Source of the DNA: an uncultured SAR116 cluster alpha proteobacterium
GTDB lineage: Bacteria > Pseudomonadota > Alphaproteobacteria > Puniceispirillales > GCA-002684695
Direction of reading: 5' to 3'
Length of the DNA stretch: 64,000 nucleotides
NCBI GenBank assembly: GCA_902612965.1
Contig: CACMFN010000008.1
Span: 1-64,000, forward strand
The position numbers and the translations under genes are program-made. Shown piece by piece: positions 46,820-56,297 of the stretch; the stretch's first letter is position 1, and every line of letters begins with the position of its first letter. The notes under the pieces are model-generated. The model worked only from the letters and a program-made list of their open reading frames with translations, made no database searches and was not told where the DNA came from.

Positions 46820-48496
46820 TTATCTTGAAATAGGTTTGTACTTTATTCTTGTAGGCTCATTGGTATCTGCACCTAAACGTAATTTTTTATCTTGTTCATA
46901 TGCTTGATAATTGCCCTCAAACCATTCAATGTGACTATTACCCTCAAAAGCAAGTATATGTGTTGCTACTCTATCTAAAAACCACCTATCATGACTTATT
47001 ATAACGGCGCATCCAGGAAACTCTAATAAAGCATTTTCTAAAGACCTTAAAGTATCAACATCAAGATCATTTGTAGGTTCGTCTAAAAGCAAAAGATTTG
47101 CTCCCATTTTTAAAACTTTAGCCAAGTGTACTCTATTTCTTTCCCCACCAGAAAGCTGATTAACTCTTTTTTGCTGGTCAGTACTTTTGAAATTAAATAA
47201 ACCTGCGTATGCTCTAGAATTCATTTTCATTGAACCAATTTCAATTTCATCTAAACCATCAGATATTTCTTCCCATACAGTTTTATTGCCATCTAAATTA
47301 TCACGCGACTGATCAACGTATCCAATTTTGACTGTTTCACCTATTCTTATATTTCCATTATCAGGTTCTTCTTGGCCTGTAAGTAATTTAAAAAGAGTTG
47401 TTTTACCAGCTCCATTAGGACCAATAATTCCAACAATTCCAGCAGGCGGTAAATTAAATGTTAAGTTTTCAAATAACAATTTATTTTCATAAGACTTTGT
47501 AAGGTTTTTTGATTCTATAACAATATTCCCCAAACGAGGTCCTGAAGGAATTGAGATTTGATTAATCTGATCTCTTTTTTCATTATTTTTTTTAAATAAT
47601 TCATCATAAGCATTTAACCTAGCTTTTGATTTAGCTTGTCTAGCTTTTGGAGCAGATTTCACCCATTCTAATTCTTCAGAAAGTGTCTTTTGTCTTGCTA
47701 TTTCAGTTTTGCCCTCTAATTCTAGACGTTTTTCTTTTTGCTCTAACCAGCCTGAGTAATTACCTTTGTAAGGAATTCCATTTCCTCTATCTAATTCTAA
47801 TATCCAACCTGCAACCTCATCTAAAAAATATCTGTCATGTGTAACTGTAATAACAGTATTCTTAAAGTCATGAAGAAAACGCTGCAGCCATGATACAGTT
47901 TCTGCGTCAAGATGATTTGTAGGTTCATCTAATAACAATATATCTGGTGAAGACAATAATAATTTGCAAAGAGCTATTCTTCTCTTTTCCCCACCGGATA
48001 AATTATTAACAGATGAATTACTAGGTGGCAGTCTTAAAGCATCCATTGCTATTTCAGCTTTTCTTTCTAAATCCCATGCATCAAGAGCATCAATTTTTTC
48101 TTGTAATTCTGCTTGCTTATTAATTAATTCATTCATTTCTTCATCAGTTACAACTTCTGAAAATTTTGCACTAACAGTATTAAATTCATCTACTAATTGT
48201 TTTGCCTCACCTAATCCTGACATCACATTCTCAACTACATTATAATCTTCATTTAATATAGGTTCTTGAGGAAGATACCCTATTGAAAATCCTTCAGCTG
48301 GCCACGCCTCACCAGAAAATTCTTTATCAATGCCAGCAATTATTTTCATAAGGCTAGATTTTCCAGATCCATTAATTCCTAGAACTCCAATTTTAGCTCC
48401 TGGAAGAAATGAAAGATTTATGTTCTTTAAAACCTCTTTACCTCCTGGGTAAACTTTCTTTAATTGCTGAATTGTGTAAACATATTGAACTGACAT
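46820..48496 (-). CDS. ettA: Energy-dependent translational throttle ABC-F protein EttA
   Basis: ABC-F ATPase that binds the ribosomal E site and gates the first elongation step according to ATP/ADP. The 558 residues contain two soluble ABC domains and no membrane segment. Walker A motifs GINGSGKSSL (near 40) and GPNGAGKTTL (near 358); signatures LSGGEKRRIAL and LSGGERNRVHL; Walker B LLLDEPTNHLDAE and LLLDEPTNDLDVD. The inserted arm after the first Walker A (about 95-140) and the 250-310 linker are typical of EttA. Confidence 0.95.
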   Translation of the reverse strand: MSVQYVYTIQQLKKVYPGGKEVLKNINLSFLPGAKIGVLGINGSGKSSLMKIIAGIDKEFSGEAWPAEGFSIGYLPQEPILNEDYNVVENVMSGLGEAKQLVDEFNTVSAKFSEVVTDEEMNELINKQAELQEKIDALDAWDLERKAEIAMDALRLPPSNSSVNNLSGGEKRRIALCKLLLSSPDILLLDEPTNHLDAETVSWLQRFLHDFKNTVITVTHDRYFLDEVAGWILELDRGNGIPYKGNYSGWLEQKEKRLELEGKTEIARQKTLSEELEWVKSAPKARQAKSKARLNAYDELFKKNNEKRDQINQISIPSGPRLGNIVIESKNLTKSYENKLLFENLTFNLPPAGIVGIIGPNGAGKTTLFKLLTGQEEPDNGNIRIGETVKIGYVDQSRDNLDGNKTVWEEISDGLDEIEIGSMKMNSRAYAGLFNFKSTDQQKRVNQLSGGERNRVHLAKVLKMGANLLLLDEPTNDLDVDTLRSLENALLEFPGCAVIISHDRWFLDRVATHILAFEGNSHIEWFEGNYQAYEQDKKLRLGADTNEPTRIKYKPISR

Positions 48497-48512
48497 TGAA
48501 GACCTTTAAATA

Positions 48513-48896
48513 TTATTTTAATTTATTGAACTTAACTACATTTGAATTTTGTAGTTTAATTATTTTAATTTTATTATTTTTAGTAATAGTAATCAAAGAA
48601 GATGATAAGTTATCTTCTGAAAATATTAATATATTTTCATTATCCAAAGCAATAGACTTAATTGATTTAATATTAGGTAATTCTAAAATGTATTCAGAGT
48701 GAAAGTCATCTGAGGTATTAGTAAATTCAGTATTATTCTTATTCAAGTCTCCTCTTAAAATCTTAAATACTATAATGGAAATCATTGAAAAGATAGCCAA
48801 TCCAAGAACTATAACGATAACTTTTAAAAAATTAATATTTAGTCTAGGGTATAATTCAGCTGATTTATTTTGGTCATTGGTTTTTTTGTTGTTCAT
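48513..48896 (-). CDS. Small membrane protein, DUF6476-like
   Basis: A bitopic inner-membrane protein. I use ATG 48896 (127 residues); a TTG at 48914 would add six residues. After a polar N-terminus there is one membrane segment (about 23-46, KVIVIVLGLAIFSMISIIVF) and then a periplasmic domain with short beta segments: LELPNIKSIKSIALDNENIL and LITITKNNKIKIIKLQ. Layout and position divergent from rluD resemble the alphaproteobacterial DUF6476 family. Function unknown. Confidence 0.65.
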   Translation of the reverse strand: MNNKKTNDQNKSAELYPRLNINFLKVIVIVLGLAIFSMISIIVFKILRGDLNKNNTEFTNTSDDFHSEYILELPNIKSIKSIALDNENILIFSEDNLSSSLITITKNNKIKIIKLQNSNVVKFNKLK

Positions 48897-48973
48897 ATGA
48901 ATTATATTCCTCAAACTTAAATATTATTAGCAAAAGTATTAGTATTATTGAAGTTATATTTAAGAGATAATAA

Positions 48974-49948
48974 ATGAAAAAGGTTTTTGAATTTATTTGT
49001 GAAATTAGTCAATCTGGAAAACGATTAGATATTTTTCTTTCTGAGAAAATAAATGATAATACAAATGAAATACTTTCTCGAAACAGGATAAAATCATTGA
49101 TTGAAAATCAATGCGTTGAAAAAGACAACAAAGTTATCAGTTCACCGTCAGTAAAAACAATTTCAAACTCAAAATATAGAATAAATGTTCCACCACCCAT
49201 ATCAGCCAAACCTGAACCACAAAATATTCCTTTAGATATAATCTATGAAGACCAAGACATAATAGTTGTAAATAAACCTGCTGGAATGGTAGTGCATCCA
49301 GGTTTTGGGAACCAGGATCAAACACTTGTTAATGCTCTTCTTTATCATTGTAAGGGTACTTTATCTGGAATTGGAGGAGTTTCAAGACCAGGCATAGTAC
49401 ATAGAATAGATAAAGACACATCAGGTATATTAGTTTCAGCTAAAAATGATTATTCGCATTTAAAACTATCTACTCAATTTAAAGAACATTCTATAACAAG
49501 ATCTTATCTGGCTATAGTTTGGGGTGTAATTAATAATAAAGGTGTTATTGAAAATAATATTTCTAGGCACCCCTATAATAGAAAAAAAATGCATATAAGT
49601 AAAAATGGAAAACTTGGAATTACACATTGGAAGTTAAAGCAAAATTTTTCAAATATTGCCTCTCTTATTGAGTGCAATTTAAAAACTGGCAGAACACACC
49701 AAATTAGAGTCCAATTTGCAAATAACGGCAATCATCTAATAGGAGATAAAGTTTATTATAATCCAAAAACTAAGAAACGTTATTTAAATAAAAATAACCA
49801 AAATATTTTCAATTTATTAAAAAATTTTCCCAGACAAGCTCTACACGCAAAACATCTTAGTTTTTTGCATCCAACCACTAATGAAAAAATGTCATTTGAA
49901 AGTGAATTACCAGATGACATTAATAGCCTTATTAGTATTTTTATTTAG
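48974..49948 (+). CDS. rluD: 23S rRNA pseudouridine synthase RluD
   Basis: Makes pseudouridines in helix 69 of 23S rRNA (1911, 1915, 1917 in E. coli). The 324 residues have an N-terminal S4-like RNA-binding domain (about 9-70, SGKRLDIFLSEKIND) and an RluA-family catalytic domain with the catalytic Asp in IVHRIDKDTSGILV near 144, VVNKPAGMVVHPGFGN near 96, and LKTGRTHQIRVQ near 236. It precedes rpoH by 39 bases, as in other alphaproteobacteria. Confidence 0.94.
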   Translation: MKKVFEFICEISQSGKRLDIFLSEKINDNTNEILSRNRIKSLIENQCVEKDNKVISSPSVKTISNSKYRINVPPPISAKPEPQNIPLDIIYEDQDIIVVNKPAGMVVHPGFGNQDQTLVNALLYHCKGTLSGIGGVSRPGIVHRIDKDTSGILVSAKNDYSHLKLSTQFKEHSITRSYLAIVWGVINNKGVIENNISRHPYNRKKMHISKNGKLGITHWKLKQNFSNIASLIECNLKTGRTHQIRVQFANNGNHLIGDKVYYNPKTKKRYLNKNNQNIFNLLKNFPRQALHAKHLSFLHPTTNEKMSFESELPDDINSLISIFI

Positions 49949-49957
49949 CTCTTGTAA

Positions 49958-49963
49958 TATAAT
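49958..49963 (+). promoter_or_regulatory. Candidate -10 box upstream of rpoH
   Basis: A perfect TATAAT lies 24 bases before the rpoH ATG in the 39-base gap after rluD. No good -35 is seen at 16-18 bases. It could give rpoH a promoter separate from rluD. Confidence 0.3.
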
Positions 49964-49987
49964 GATGGAGTAACTATATAAAAAACT

Positions 49988-50875
49988 ATGAAAAATAATA
50001 TGATACCATCAATTTCCAATGAGGGAAATCTAACTTCTTACATGGAGCAAATTAAAAAATTTCCTCTTTTAGAAGCACAGGAAGAGTACATGCTTGCAAA
50101 AGCTTGGAAAAATCAAGGGGACGTTAAAGCAGCTCATAAACTAGTTACAAGTCATTTAAGGTTAGTTGCTAAGATTGCCTCTGGATATCGTGGATACGGA
50201 TTACCATTGTCAGATCTTATTTCTGAGGGAAATATAGGAATGATGCATGCAGTTAAGAGATTTGAACCTGAAAAAGGTTTTAGATTAGCCACTTATGCAA
50301 TGTGGTGGATTAAAGCTTCAATACAAGAATATATCTTAAGATCATGGTCACTTGTTAAAATTGGTACAACAGCTGCGCAAAAAAAACTTTTTTTTAATTT
50401 AAAAAAAATTAAGTCAAAAATCTCTGCAATAGAAGACGGTGATTTAACTCCCGATCAAGTTGATAAAATTGCTACTGAGTTAAGCGTGCCTCATAAAGAA
50501 GTTATTTCAATGAATAGAAGAATTTCTGGTTCAGACTACTCTTTAAATTCCCCTGTGACGGATGATAATAGTGGAGAATGGCAAGATTGGTTAGAAGATG
50601 ATACACAAAACCAAGAAGCAAGTTTCGCCGATACTGAAGAATATTTAATTAAAAAAAATATACTTTCTGATTCATTGGAATATTTAAACGAAAGAGAAAG
50701 AGATATTATATCTGAAAGGCAATTAAGTGAAAATCCTCTTACTTTAGAAGAGTTAAGTAATAGATATGGTGTAAGCAGAGAAAGAATTAGACAAATTGAA
50801 GCCAAGGCATTCGAAAAATTACAAACTAAAATGACTGAAAAAGCTAAAGATATAAATCTTTTGCAATTTAATTAA
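49988..50875 (+). CDS. rpoH: Heat-shock sigma factor RpoH (sigma-32)
   Basis: Alternative sigma factor directing RNA polymerase to heat-shock promoters. The 295 residues show region 1.2/2.1 (KFPLLEAQEEYMLAKAWK), region 2.2-2.4 (LPLSDLISEGNIGMMHAVKR, FRLATYAMWWIKASIQEYIL), the RpoH-box QKKLFFNLKK near 134 that separates it from other sigma-70 members, and region 4.2 with LTLEELSNRYGVSRERIRQI. Its stop codon overlaps the purA stop on the other strand (TTAA at 50872-50875). Confidence 0.95.
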   Translation: MKNNMIPSISNEGNLTSYMEQIKKFPLLEAQEEYMLAKAWKNQGDVKAAHKLVTSHLRLVAKIASGYRGYGLPLSDLISEGNIGMMHAVKRFEPEKGFRLATYAMWWIKASIQEYILRSWSLVKIGTTAAQKKLFFNLKKIKSKISAIEDGDLTPDQVDKIATELSVPHKEVISMNRRISGSDYSLNSPVTDDNSGEWQDWLEDDTQNQEASFADTEEYLIKKNILSDSLEYLNERERDIISERQLSENPLTLEELSNRYGVSRERIRQIEAKAFEKLQTKMTEKAKDINLLQFN

Positions 50876-52161
50876 TTAAAAATATTCTCCAATATAATCG
50901 TATCTTCTCTTTTTGGGCTTGTAGAAATTATATTTATTTTACAATGAATTAGACTTTCTAATCTTTTTATGTATTTAATTGCGTTCGCAGGCAATTTATC
51001 AAAATCACTTATTCCTTCAGTTTTCATATTCCATCCTTCAATAATTTCATAATTTGGTTGAATTTTATTTTGATCTATTTGACAGGAGGGAAAATAATTT
51101 ATTTCTTTCTCTCCAATTTTATATGATGTGCATACTTTCAATTCATCAAATTTGTCCAATACATCTAACTTTGTTAGCGCAATAGATGAAATGCCTGAGA
51201 TTTTAATAGCTTGTTTAACCATAACAGCGTCAAACCAACCACACCTCCTCTTACGACCAGTAACAGTCCCAAACTCATGTCCTAATTCGCCAAGTTTATT
51301 TCCAATCTCATTTTTTTGTTCAGTTGGAAATGGACCTGATCCAACTCTGGTGGTGTATGCTTTTGTTATACCTAATACTTTACTAATATTTAATAATCCA
51401 AAACCTGATCCGCTAGCAGCATTACCTGAAACTGTAGAAGAGGACGTTACAAATGGATATGTTCCATGATCAACGTCAAGCATAGTCCCTTGAGCACCTT
51501 CAAATAAAATTCTTTTACCTTTCAAATTATAGTTATCAAGGGTAACCCAGGTTTCATCAGCAAATTCCAAAACATATTGAGATATATCAAGTATATTTGC
51601 TAAAATATTTTCTGGATCTAAAGTTTCAATATTTTGTGCTTTGAGCCAAATATTATGGTGATCCAAAAGTTTGTTTACTTTTTCCTTGAGTAGACTTTTA
51701 TCTTTTAAATCAGAAACCCTTATGGCCCTTCTTGCAACCTTATCTTCGTATGCAGGTCCAATACCTCTTCCAGTTGTCCCAATTTTAGAGTCACCTCTTT
51801 GGATTTCACGTGCTTTATCAATTTGAGAATGAATTGGTAATATTAATGGGGCAGAGTTTGAAATTTTCAAATTTTCACTTGAAATTTTGATACCTGTTTT
51901 TTTTATAGCCTCTATTTCATCTAACAGTGCCCACGGATCTATTACAACCCCATTTCCTATCACAGAAATTTTATCTTGTCTTACAATACCAGAAGGTAAT
52001 ATAGACAATTTATAAGTTTTTCCATTGATTACAAGAGTATGGCCTGCATTATGGCCTCCCTGAAACCTTACAATTACATCAGCATTTTCTGACAGGTAAT
52101 CAACAATCTTTCCCTTACCTTCATCACCCCACTGACTTCCAACAACTACTATATTGTTCAC
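50872..52161 (-). CDS. purA: Adenylosuccinate synthetase
   Basis: GTP-dependent conversion of IMP plus Asp to adenylosuccinate, in AMP synthesis. I use GTG 52161, giving 429 residues, the family's usual length, with NNIVVVGSQWGDEGKGKIVD at the very N-terminus and an AGG ribosome site 7 bases upstream. A TTG at 52191 in the same frame would add ten residues. Other motifs: GGHNAGHTLV, GTTGRGIGPAYEDK, FEGAQGTMLDVDHGTYPFVT and TVTGRKRRCGWFDAV. Convergent overlap with rpoH at the stop. Confidence 0.96.
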   Translation of the reverse strand: MNNIVVVGSQWGDEGKGKIVDYLSENADVIVRFQGGHNAGHTLVINGKTYKLSILPSGIVRQDKISVIGNGVVIDPWALLDEIEAIKKTGIKISSENLKISNSAPLILPIHSQIDKAREIQRGDSKIGTTGRGIGPAYEDKVARRAIRVSDLKDKSLLKEKVNKLLDHHNIWLKAQNIETLDPENILANILDISQYVLEFADETWVTLDNYNLKGKRILFEGAQGTMLDVDHGTYPFVTSSSTVSGNAASGSGFGLLNISKVLGITKAYTTRVGSGPFPTEQKNEIGNKLGELGHEFGTVTGRKRRCGWFDAVMVKQAIKISGISSIALTKLDVLDKFDELKVCTSYKIGEKEINYFPSCQIDQNKIQPNYEIIEGWNMKTEGISDFDKLPANAIKYIKRLESLIHCKINIISTSPKREDTIILENIFN

Positions 52162-52220
52162 ATGTTTACCTATCAATCCTTTCACAATCAAAAAAAAACA
52201 AAAAGAGTATTTTCAAAAAC

Positions 52221-53813
52221 TCAAAAATTCATGCTATCGACCCTAACAACATGTTCTAGGTTACTGATAGATTCTATAATCATTTTATTTACTTTCTGAT
52301 CAACTGCAATTAAAGCGACAGCTTCACCAGAGTTTTCTCTTCTTCCTAAATGAAAAGATGCAATATTAATATCTTTTTCTGCAAGCAAAGTACCAATGGA
52401 TCCAATAAACCCTGGCTTATCATAGTTCCTAACATAAAGCATATTTGTAAAAAAATTTGCTTCTATTGGGATCCCTTGAACTTCTGTAATTCTTGGAATT
52501 TTACCACCTATTAAAGTTCCTGAAATTTTACGTGATTTATTTTCATAATTCACTGTGACAGTTATCAAATTCTGATAATCACATTTTCTATCATGATTAA
52601 TTGTAGAAATTTCAAGTCCTTTCTGCTTTGCAATTTGAATGGAATTAATAATGTTTACTGTGTCAATATGACTTTTAAATATACCACAGAATACAGAAGA
52701 TAAAATAGATGAACTATTTATCTCTGAAGCTTTACCATCAAACTCTATTTTCACAGAAATAATATTTTGTTCACCTACATTAACTTGTCCTAAAAAACTT
52801 CCTAATAATTCTGAAAGTTTTGCATATGGCTTTATGATTGGAGCTTCATCAGCACTAATTGAAGGTGTATTTAAGGAGTTTATTATGGCTCCTTTTAATA
52901 AATAATCAGAAATTTGCTCAGCTATCTGATTTGCAACTTTTTCCTGAGCTTCAAGAGTGCTCGCGCCTAAATGAGGGGTTAAAATAGTATTAGGAGTTTT
53001 AAATAAAATGTTAGATACGGCAGGTTCTTTTTCAAAGACATCTATTGCTGCACCATGAATATGATTGGAGTTAATTGCATCTGATAATGCTTTTTCATCT
53101 ATAAGACCTCCCCTAGCACAGTTTATTATCCATGCACCTTTTTTTATTGAGTAAATATTATCTGAATTGATTATATTCCTTGTTGTATCTGTTAGAGGAG
53201 TATGAATTGAAATAATATCAGATGAAGCTAACAAGTTTTCAAAAGATACTTTTTCAATTCCTAACTCCTTTGACTTATCATCAGTTAAGAATGGATCATA
53301 TACTTGAACATTCATTTTTAGCCCTTTAGCTCTGTCTACGACGATAGATCCTATATTACCACAACCAATTAAGCCTAACTTCTTGCCTGTTATTTCAGTG
53401 CCAACAAATTTTGATTTTTCCCACTTACCTTTTTTAGTAGAAACATTTGCATCTGGTATCTGTCTAGCAAGAGACATTATCATTGCGATAGTATGCTCAG
53501 CTGTAGTAATAGAATTTCCGTGTGGCGTATTCATCACAATTATTCCTTTAGATGTTGCAGAATCAATATCAATATTGTCTACACCTATACCAGCTCTTCC
53601 AATAACTTTTAAATTTGAGGATAATAATAATATTTCTTTATCAACGTTTGTATTTGATCGAATTGCAAGTGCGTCATAGTTGTGAATGATTTTTTTTAAC
53701 CTCTCACGACTTAAGTCAGGCAGATAATCAACGTCAATACCCTTATTTTTGAAAATTAATATAGCGCTATCACTCAAATGATCAGAAATTAAAACTTTCA
53801 TTGGCTCAGTCAT
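52221..53813 (-). CDS. serA: D-3-phosphoglycerate dehydrogenase SerA
   Basis: NAD-dependent first step of serine synthesis. From ATG 53813 the product has 530 residues, the long type: substrate and NAD domains (about 4-310) with LGLIGCGNIGSIVVDRAKGL, WIINCARGGLIDEKAL, and ILTPHLGASTLEAQEKVA carrying the catalytic His; then an ASB domain (about 320-450) and a C-terminal ACT domain (about 455-530, YDKPGFIGSIGTLLAEKDIN). Feedback inhibition by serine through ACT is plausible. A TTG three codons earlier abuts glmM. Confidence 0.95.
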   Translation of the reverse strand: MTEPMKVLISDHLSDSAILIFKNKGIDVDYLPDLSRERLKKIIHNYDALAIRSNTNVDKEILLLSSNLKVIGRAGIGVDNIDIDSATSKGIIVMNTPHGNSITTAEHTIAMIMSLARQIPDANVSTKKGKWEKSKFVGTEITGKKLGLIGCGNIGSIVVDRAKGLKMNVQVYDPFLTDDKSKELGIEKVSFENLLASSDIISIHTPLTDTTRNIINSDNIYSIKKGAWIINCARGGLIDEKALSDAINSNHIHGAAIDVFEKEPAVSNILFKTPNTILTPHLGASTLEAQEKVANQIAEQISDYLLKGAIINSLNTPSISADEAPIIKPYAKLSELLGSFLGQVNVGEQNIISVKIEFDGKASEINSSSILSSVFCGIFKSHIDTVNIINSIQIAKQKGLEISTINHDRKCDYQNLITVTVNYENKSRKISGTLIGGKIPRITEVQGIPIEANFFTNMLYVRNYDKPGFIGSIGTLLAEKDINIASFHLGRRENSGEAVALIAVDQKVNKMIIESISNLEHVVRVDSMNF

Positions 53814-53822
53814 ATTTAGCAA

Positions 53823-55157
53823 TTAATACTTAGAAAAAATTTTTTCAAATTCACCAATTGTTGATTTTATAAGTGTTGAATTATTACTTTCAACCATAAT
53901 GCGAATAATTTTTTCTGTTCCGGAAGGTCTAACAATTACACGAGCATCATCTTTTACTTTTTGGATAACCATATGTATTTGTTCCTTTAATTCAACTTTA
54001 TCTAATATATCTTTATCAATACCTTTGATATTGTAGATAGTTTGAGGTATGGGAGTAAATTTTTTAAAAAAATTACTTGATAATTTGTTTTCTCTGACAA
54101 ACTCACATAAAATAATTAACGCATTCATTAAGGCATCACCTGTCTTTGATAGATGTGGAATTAAAATATGCCCTGATGGCTCTCCACCCAAAGAATAATT
54201 AAATTGTTTGATAGCTTCTGATATATACCTATCCCCAACATCAGTTCTCATTAGATTTATTCCAATATTATTTAACCATAAGTCAAATGCATGATTAGTC
54301 ATGGAGGTGCCTACAATTGTGGAGTTCTTCAATTCACCGTCTCGTTGTAATTTAATTGCCAAAACAGCTAAGAGTTGATCGCCATCAATAATATTTCCCT
54401 TCTCATCAGAAACTATTAAACGATCAGCATCACCATCAAAAGCAATACCAATATCTGCATTATTATCAATCACTGCATGAGCCATTTTTTTAGGATAAAC
54501 TGCACCACAATCTTTATTTATATTAAACCCATCTGGATCTACATTAATAGGAACAACATCAGCTCCAAGCTCAAAAAGCGCTTGTGGAGCTGCTTTATAT
54601 GCAGCACCATTAGCACAATCAACAACTATTTTTAAATTTTCTAATCTCTGATTTTTATCAATACAAGATTTTACAGCCTCTATATAACGACCCACTGCAT
54701 CCTCTAATCTCTTTACTCGGCCTAATTTACTTGGATCTGCAAGTTTTATTTCTTGCCGCATAAGAGATGAAATTTTATTTTCCATACTATCTGAAAGTTT
54801 AAGGCCGTCAGGACCAAATAGTTTAATACCATTATCTTCTGAAGGATTATGTGAAGCCGATATCATAACTCCCAAATCAGCTCTAAAAGACCTTGTTAAC
54901 CTTGATACACCAGGGGTTGGTATTGGTCCAAGAGTAAGACAGTCCATGCCCATTGAAGTAAATCCTGCTACGAGAGCAGGCTCGAGCATATAACCTGATA
55001 AACGGGTATCCTTTCCGATTATTACTCTATTTAAATTTGAACCACCTTTTCCAAAATATATACTAGCTGCTGAAATTGCAACTTTTTGGATTAGTTCTAC
55101 TGTCATTGGCCATTGGTTAACCTTGCCTCTTATCCCGTCTGTGCCAAAGATATTCAT
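53823..55157 (-). CDS. glmM: Phosphoglucosamine mutase
   Basis: Converts GlcN-6-P to GlcN-1-P for UDP-GlcNAc, feeding the peptidoglycan and lipid A genes of this window. The 444 residues have FGTDGIRGKVN at the N-terminus, the catalytic phosphoserine in MISASHNPSEDNGIK near 101, the Mg-binding FDGDADRLIV near 240, GGEPSGHIL near 325, and the C-terminal phosphate-binding RPSGTEKIIRIM. Between folP and serA. Confidence 0.96.
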   Translation of the reverse strand: MNIFGTDGIRGKVNQWPMTVELIQKVAISAASIYFGKGGSNLNRVIIGKDTRLSGYMLEPALVAGFTSMGMDCLTLGPIPTPGVSRLTRSFRADLGVMISASHNPSEDNGIKLFGPDGLKLSDSMENKISSLMRQEIKLADPSKLGRVKRLEDAVGRYIEAVKSCIDKNQRLENLKIVVDCANGAAYKAAPQALFELGADVVPINVDPDGFNINKDCGAVYPKKMAHAVIDNNADIGIAFDGDADRLIVSDEKGNIIDGDQLLAVLAIKLQRDGELKNSTIVGTSMTNHAFDLWLNNIGINLMRTDVGDRYISEAIKQFNYSLGGEPSGHILIPHLSKTGDALMNALIILCEFVRENKLSSNFFKKFTPIPQTIYNIKGIDKDILDKVELKEQIHMVIQKVKDDARVIVRPSGTEKIIRIMVESNNSTLIKSTIGEFEKIFSKY

Positions 55158-55217
55158 TAATCTATTCTCTTTAAATTTTTTTTCGAATTATAACATCACT
55201 GGATTTATTATAATAGC

Positions 55218-56297
55218 TCAAAATCGTTTATTTAAATAATTACTTATGTTTAGAGCTTGATTTGATTCAAATACATCATGGACCCTTATAATCTGTAAAC
55301 CTAAAATATTAGCATAACATAATAAAGATATTGAACCTGCTATTCTATCATTTGCAACTTCATTGTTTGACAAAGCAGCTATTGTAGATTTGCGTGATGT
55401 CCCGAGCAATACAGGCACACCTAGGGTCTGAAACATAGGCAACCAAGCCATAATTTGCATATTGTGTACTGGGTTTTTACCAAATCCAAAACCTGGATCA
55501 ATTGCAATTTTATTTTTCTTAATTCCAGCAGATAAAGCAACGTTAATTTTATGTTCTAGAAAATTGTATATTTCAATTGGAGCGAATTGATAGGATGGTT
55601 GAATTTGCATTGTCTCTGGAGTGCCTTGCATATGCATTATAACTATAGAAACGTTATTTTTAGATATTAAAGATGGCGTTAATGGATCAGACATGCCCGA
55701 AATATCATTAATAATTTTTGCACCATTATCTATTGCTTTTTCCATAACTAAACGTTTTCTTGTGTCTGCACTTACGAGATAACCTTTTTTTGATAACGCT
55801 TTAATAACTTTTAATACTCTATTAGCTTCTTCTTTTTCGCTGACATATTCTGCATTTGGTTTTGTTGATTCACCACCTACATCAATGATATCCGCTCCAT
55901 GAGCACTCATCTTTTTTGCATGATCTAAAGCTTTATTTTCATCATCATAATTGCCACCATCATAAAAGCTATCAGGAGTAACATTCAAAATACCCATAAT
56001 CTTAACAGTATTCATTTCTAAATTTTCAAAATTTGTTTTTTTAATAAAAATATTATTAAACTTATCCCTCAAAAGACCTCCAACTGCATTGGCAATTTTT
56101 TCAGCGTCTTTAAATGATATGCTTTGAGCAAAGTATTGCTCTTTATCATACCATATAATATCAATATCACTTTTACGTTGGCTTTTTATGGGTTTTATTA
56201 TATTAGGTTTCAACCAAACAAGGCCTTGTGTTAAGGCCGTGTTTGGAATTAGATCTATTTTTCTAGGTAAATATAGAATACTATCTTTATTTGCCAT
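55218..56297 (-). CDS. folP: Dihydropteroate synthase with N-terminal extension
   Basis: Condenses pterin pyrophosphate with p-aminobenzoate in folate synthesis, the target of sulfonamides. The catalytic TIM barrel occupies about residues 97-359 with MGILNVTPDSFYDGGNY, IIDVGGESTKP, INDISGMSDP, DPGFGFGKNPVHN and LLGTSRKS. The first about 95 residues are an extra domain with no recognisable active site; similar extensions occur in other alphaproteobacterial FolP. The gene abuts ftsH, starting at the base after its stop. Confidence 0.93.
   Translation of the reverse strand: MANKDSILYLPRKIDLIPNTALTQGLVWLKPNIIKPIKSQRKSDIDIIWYDKEQYFAQSISFKDAEKIANAVGGLLRDKFNNIFIKKTNFENLEMNTVKIMGILNVTPDSFYDGGNYDDENKALDHAKKMSAHGADIIDVGGESTKPNAEYVSEKEEANRVLKVIKALSKKGYLVSADTRKRLVMEKAIDNGAKIINDISGMSDPLTPSLISKNNVSIVIMHMQGTPETMQIQPSYQFAPIEIYNFLEHKINVALSAGIKKNKIAIDPGFGFGKNPVHNMQIMAWLPMFQTLGVPVLLGTSRKSTIAALSNNEVANDRIAGSISLLCYANILGLQIIRVHDVFESNQALNISNYLNKRF

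Noticed and set aside
52162..52191. N-terminal extension of PurA from TTG
   Set aside because: GTG 52161 gives the standard N-terminus and length; the extension has no family match.
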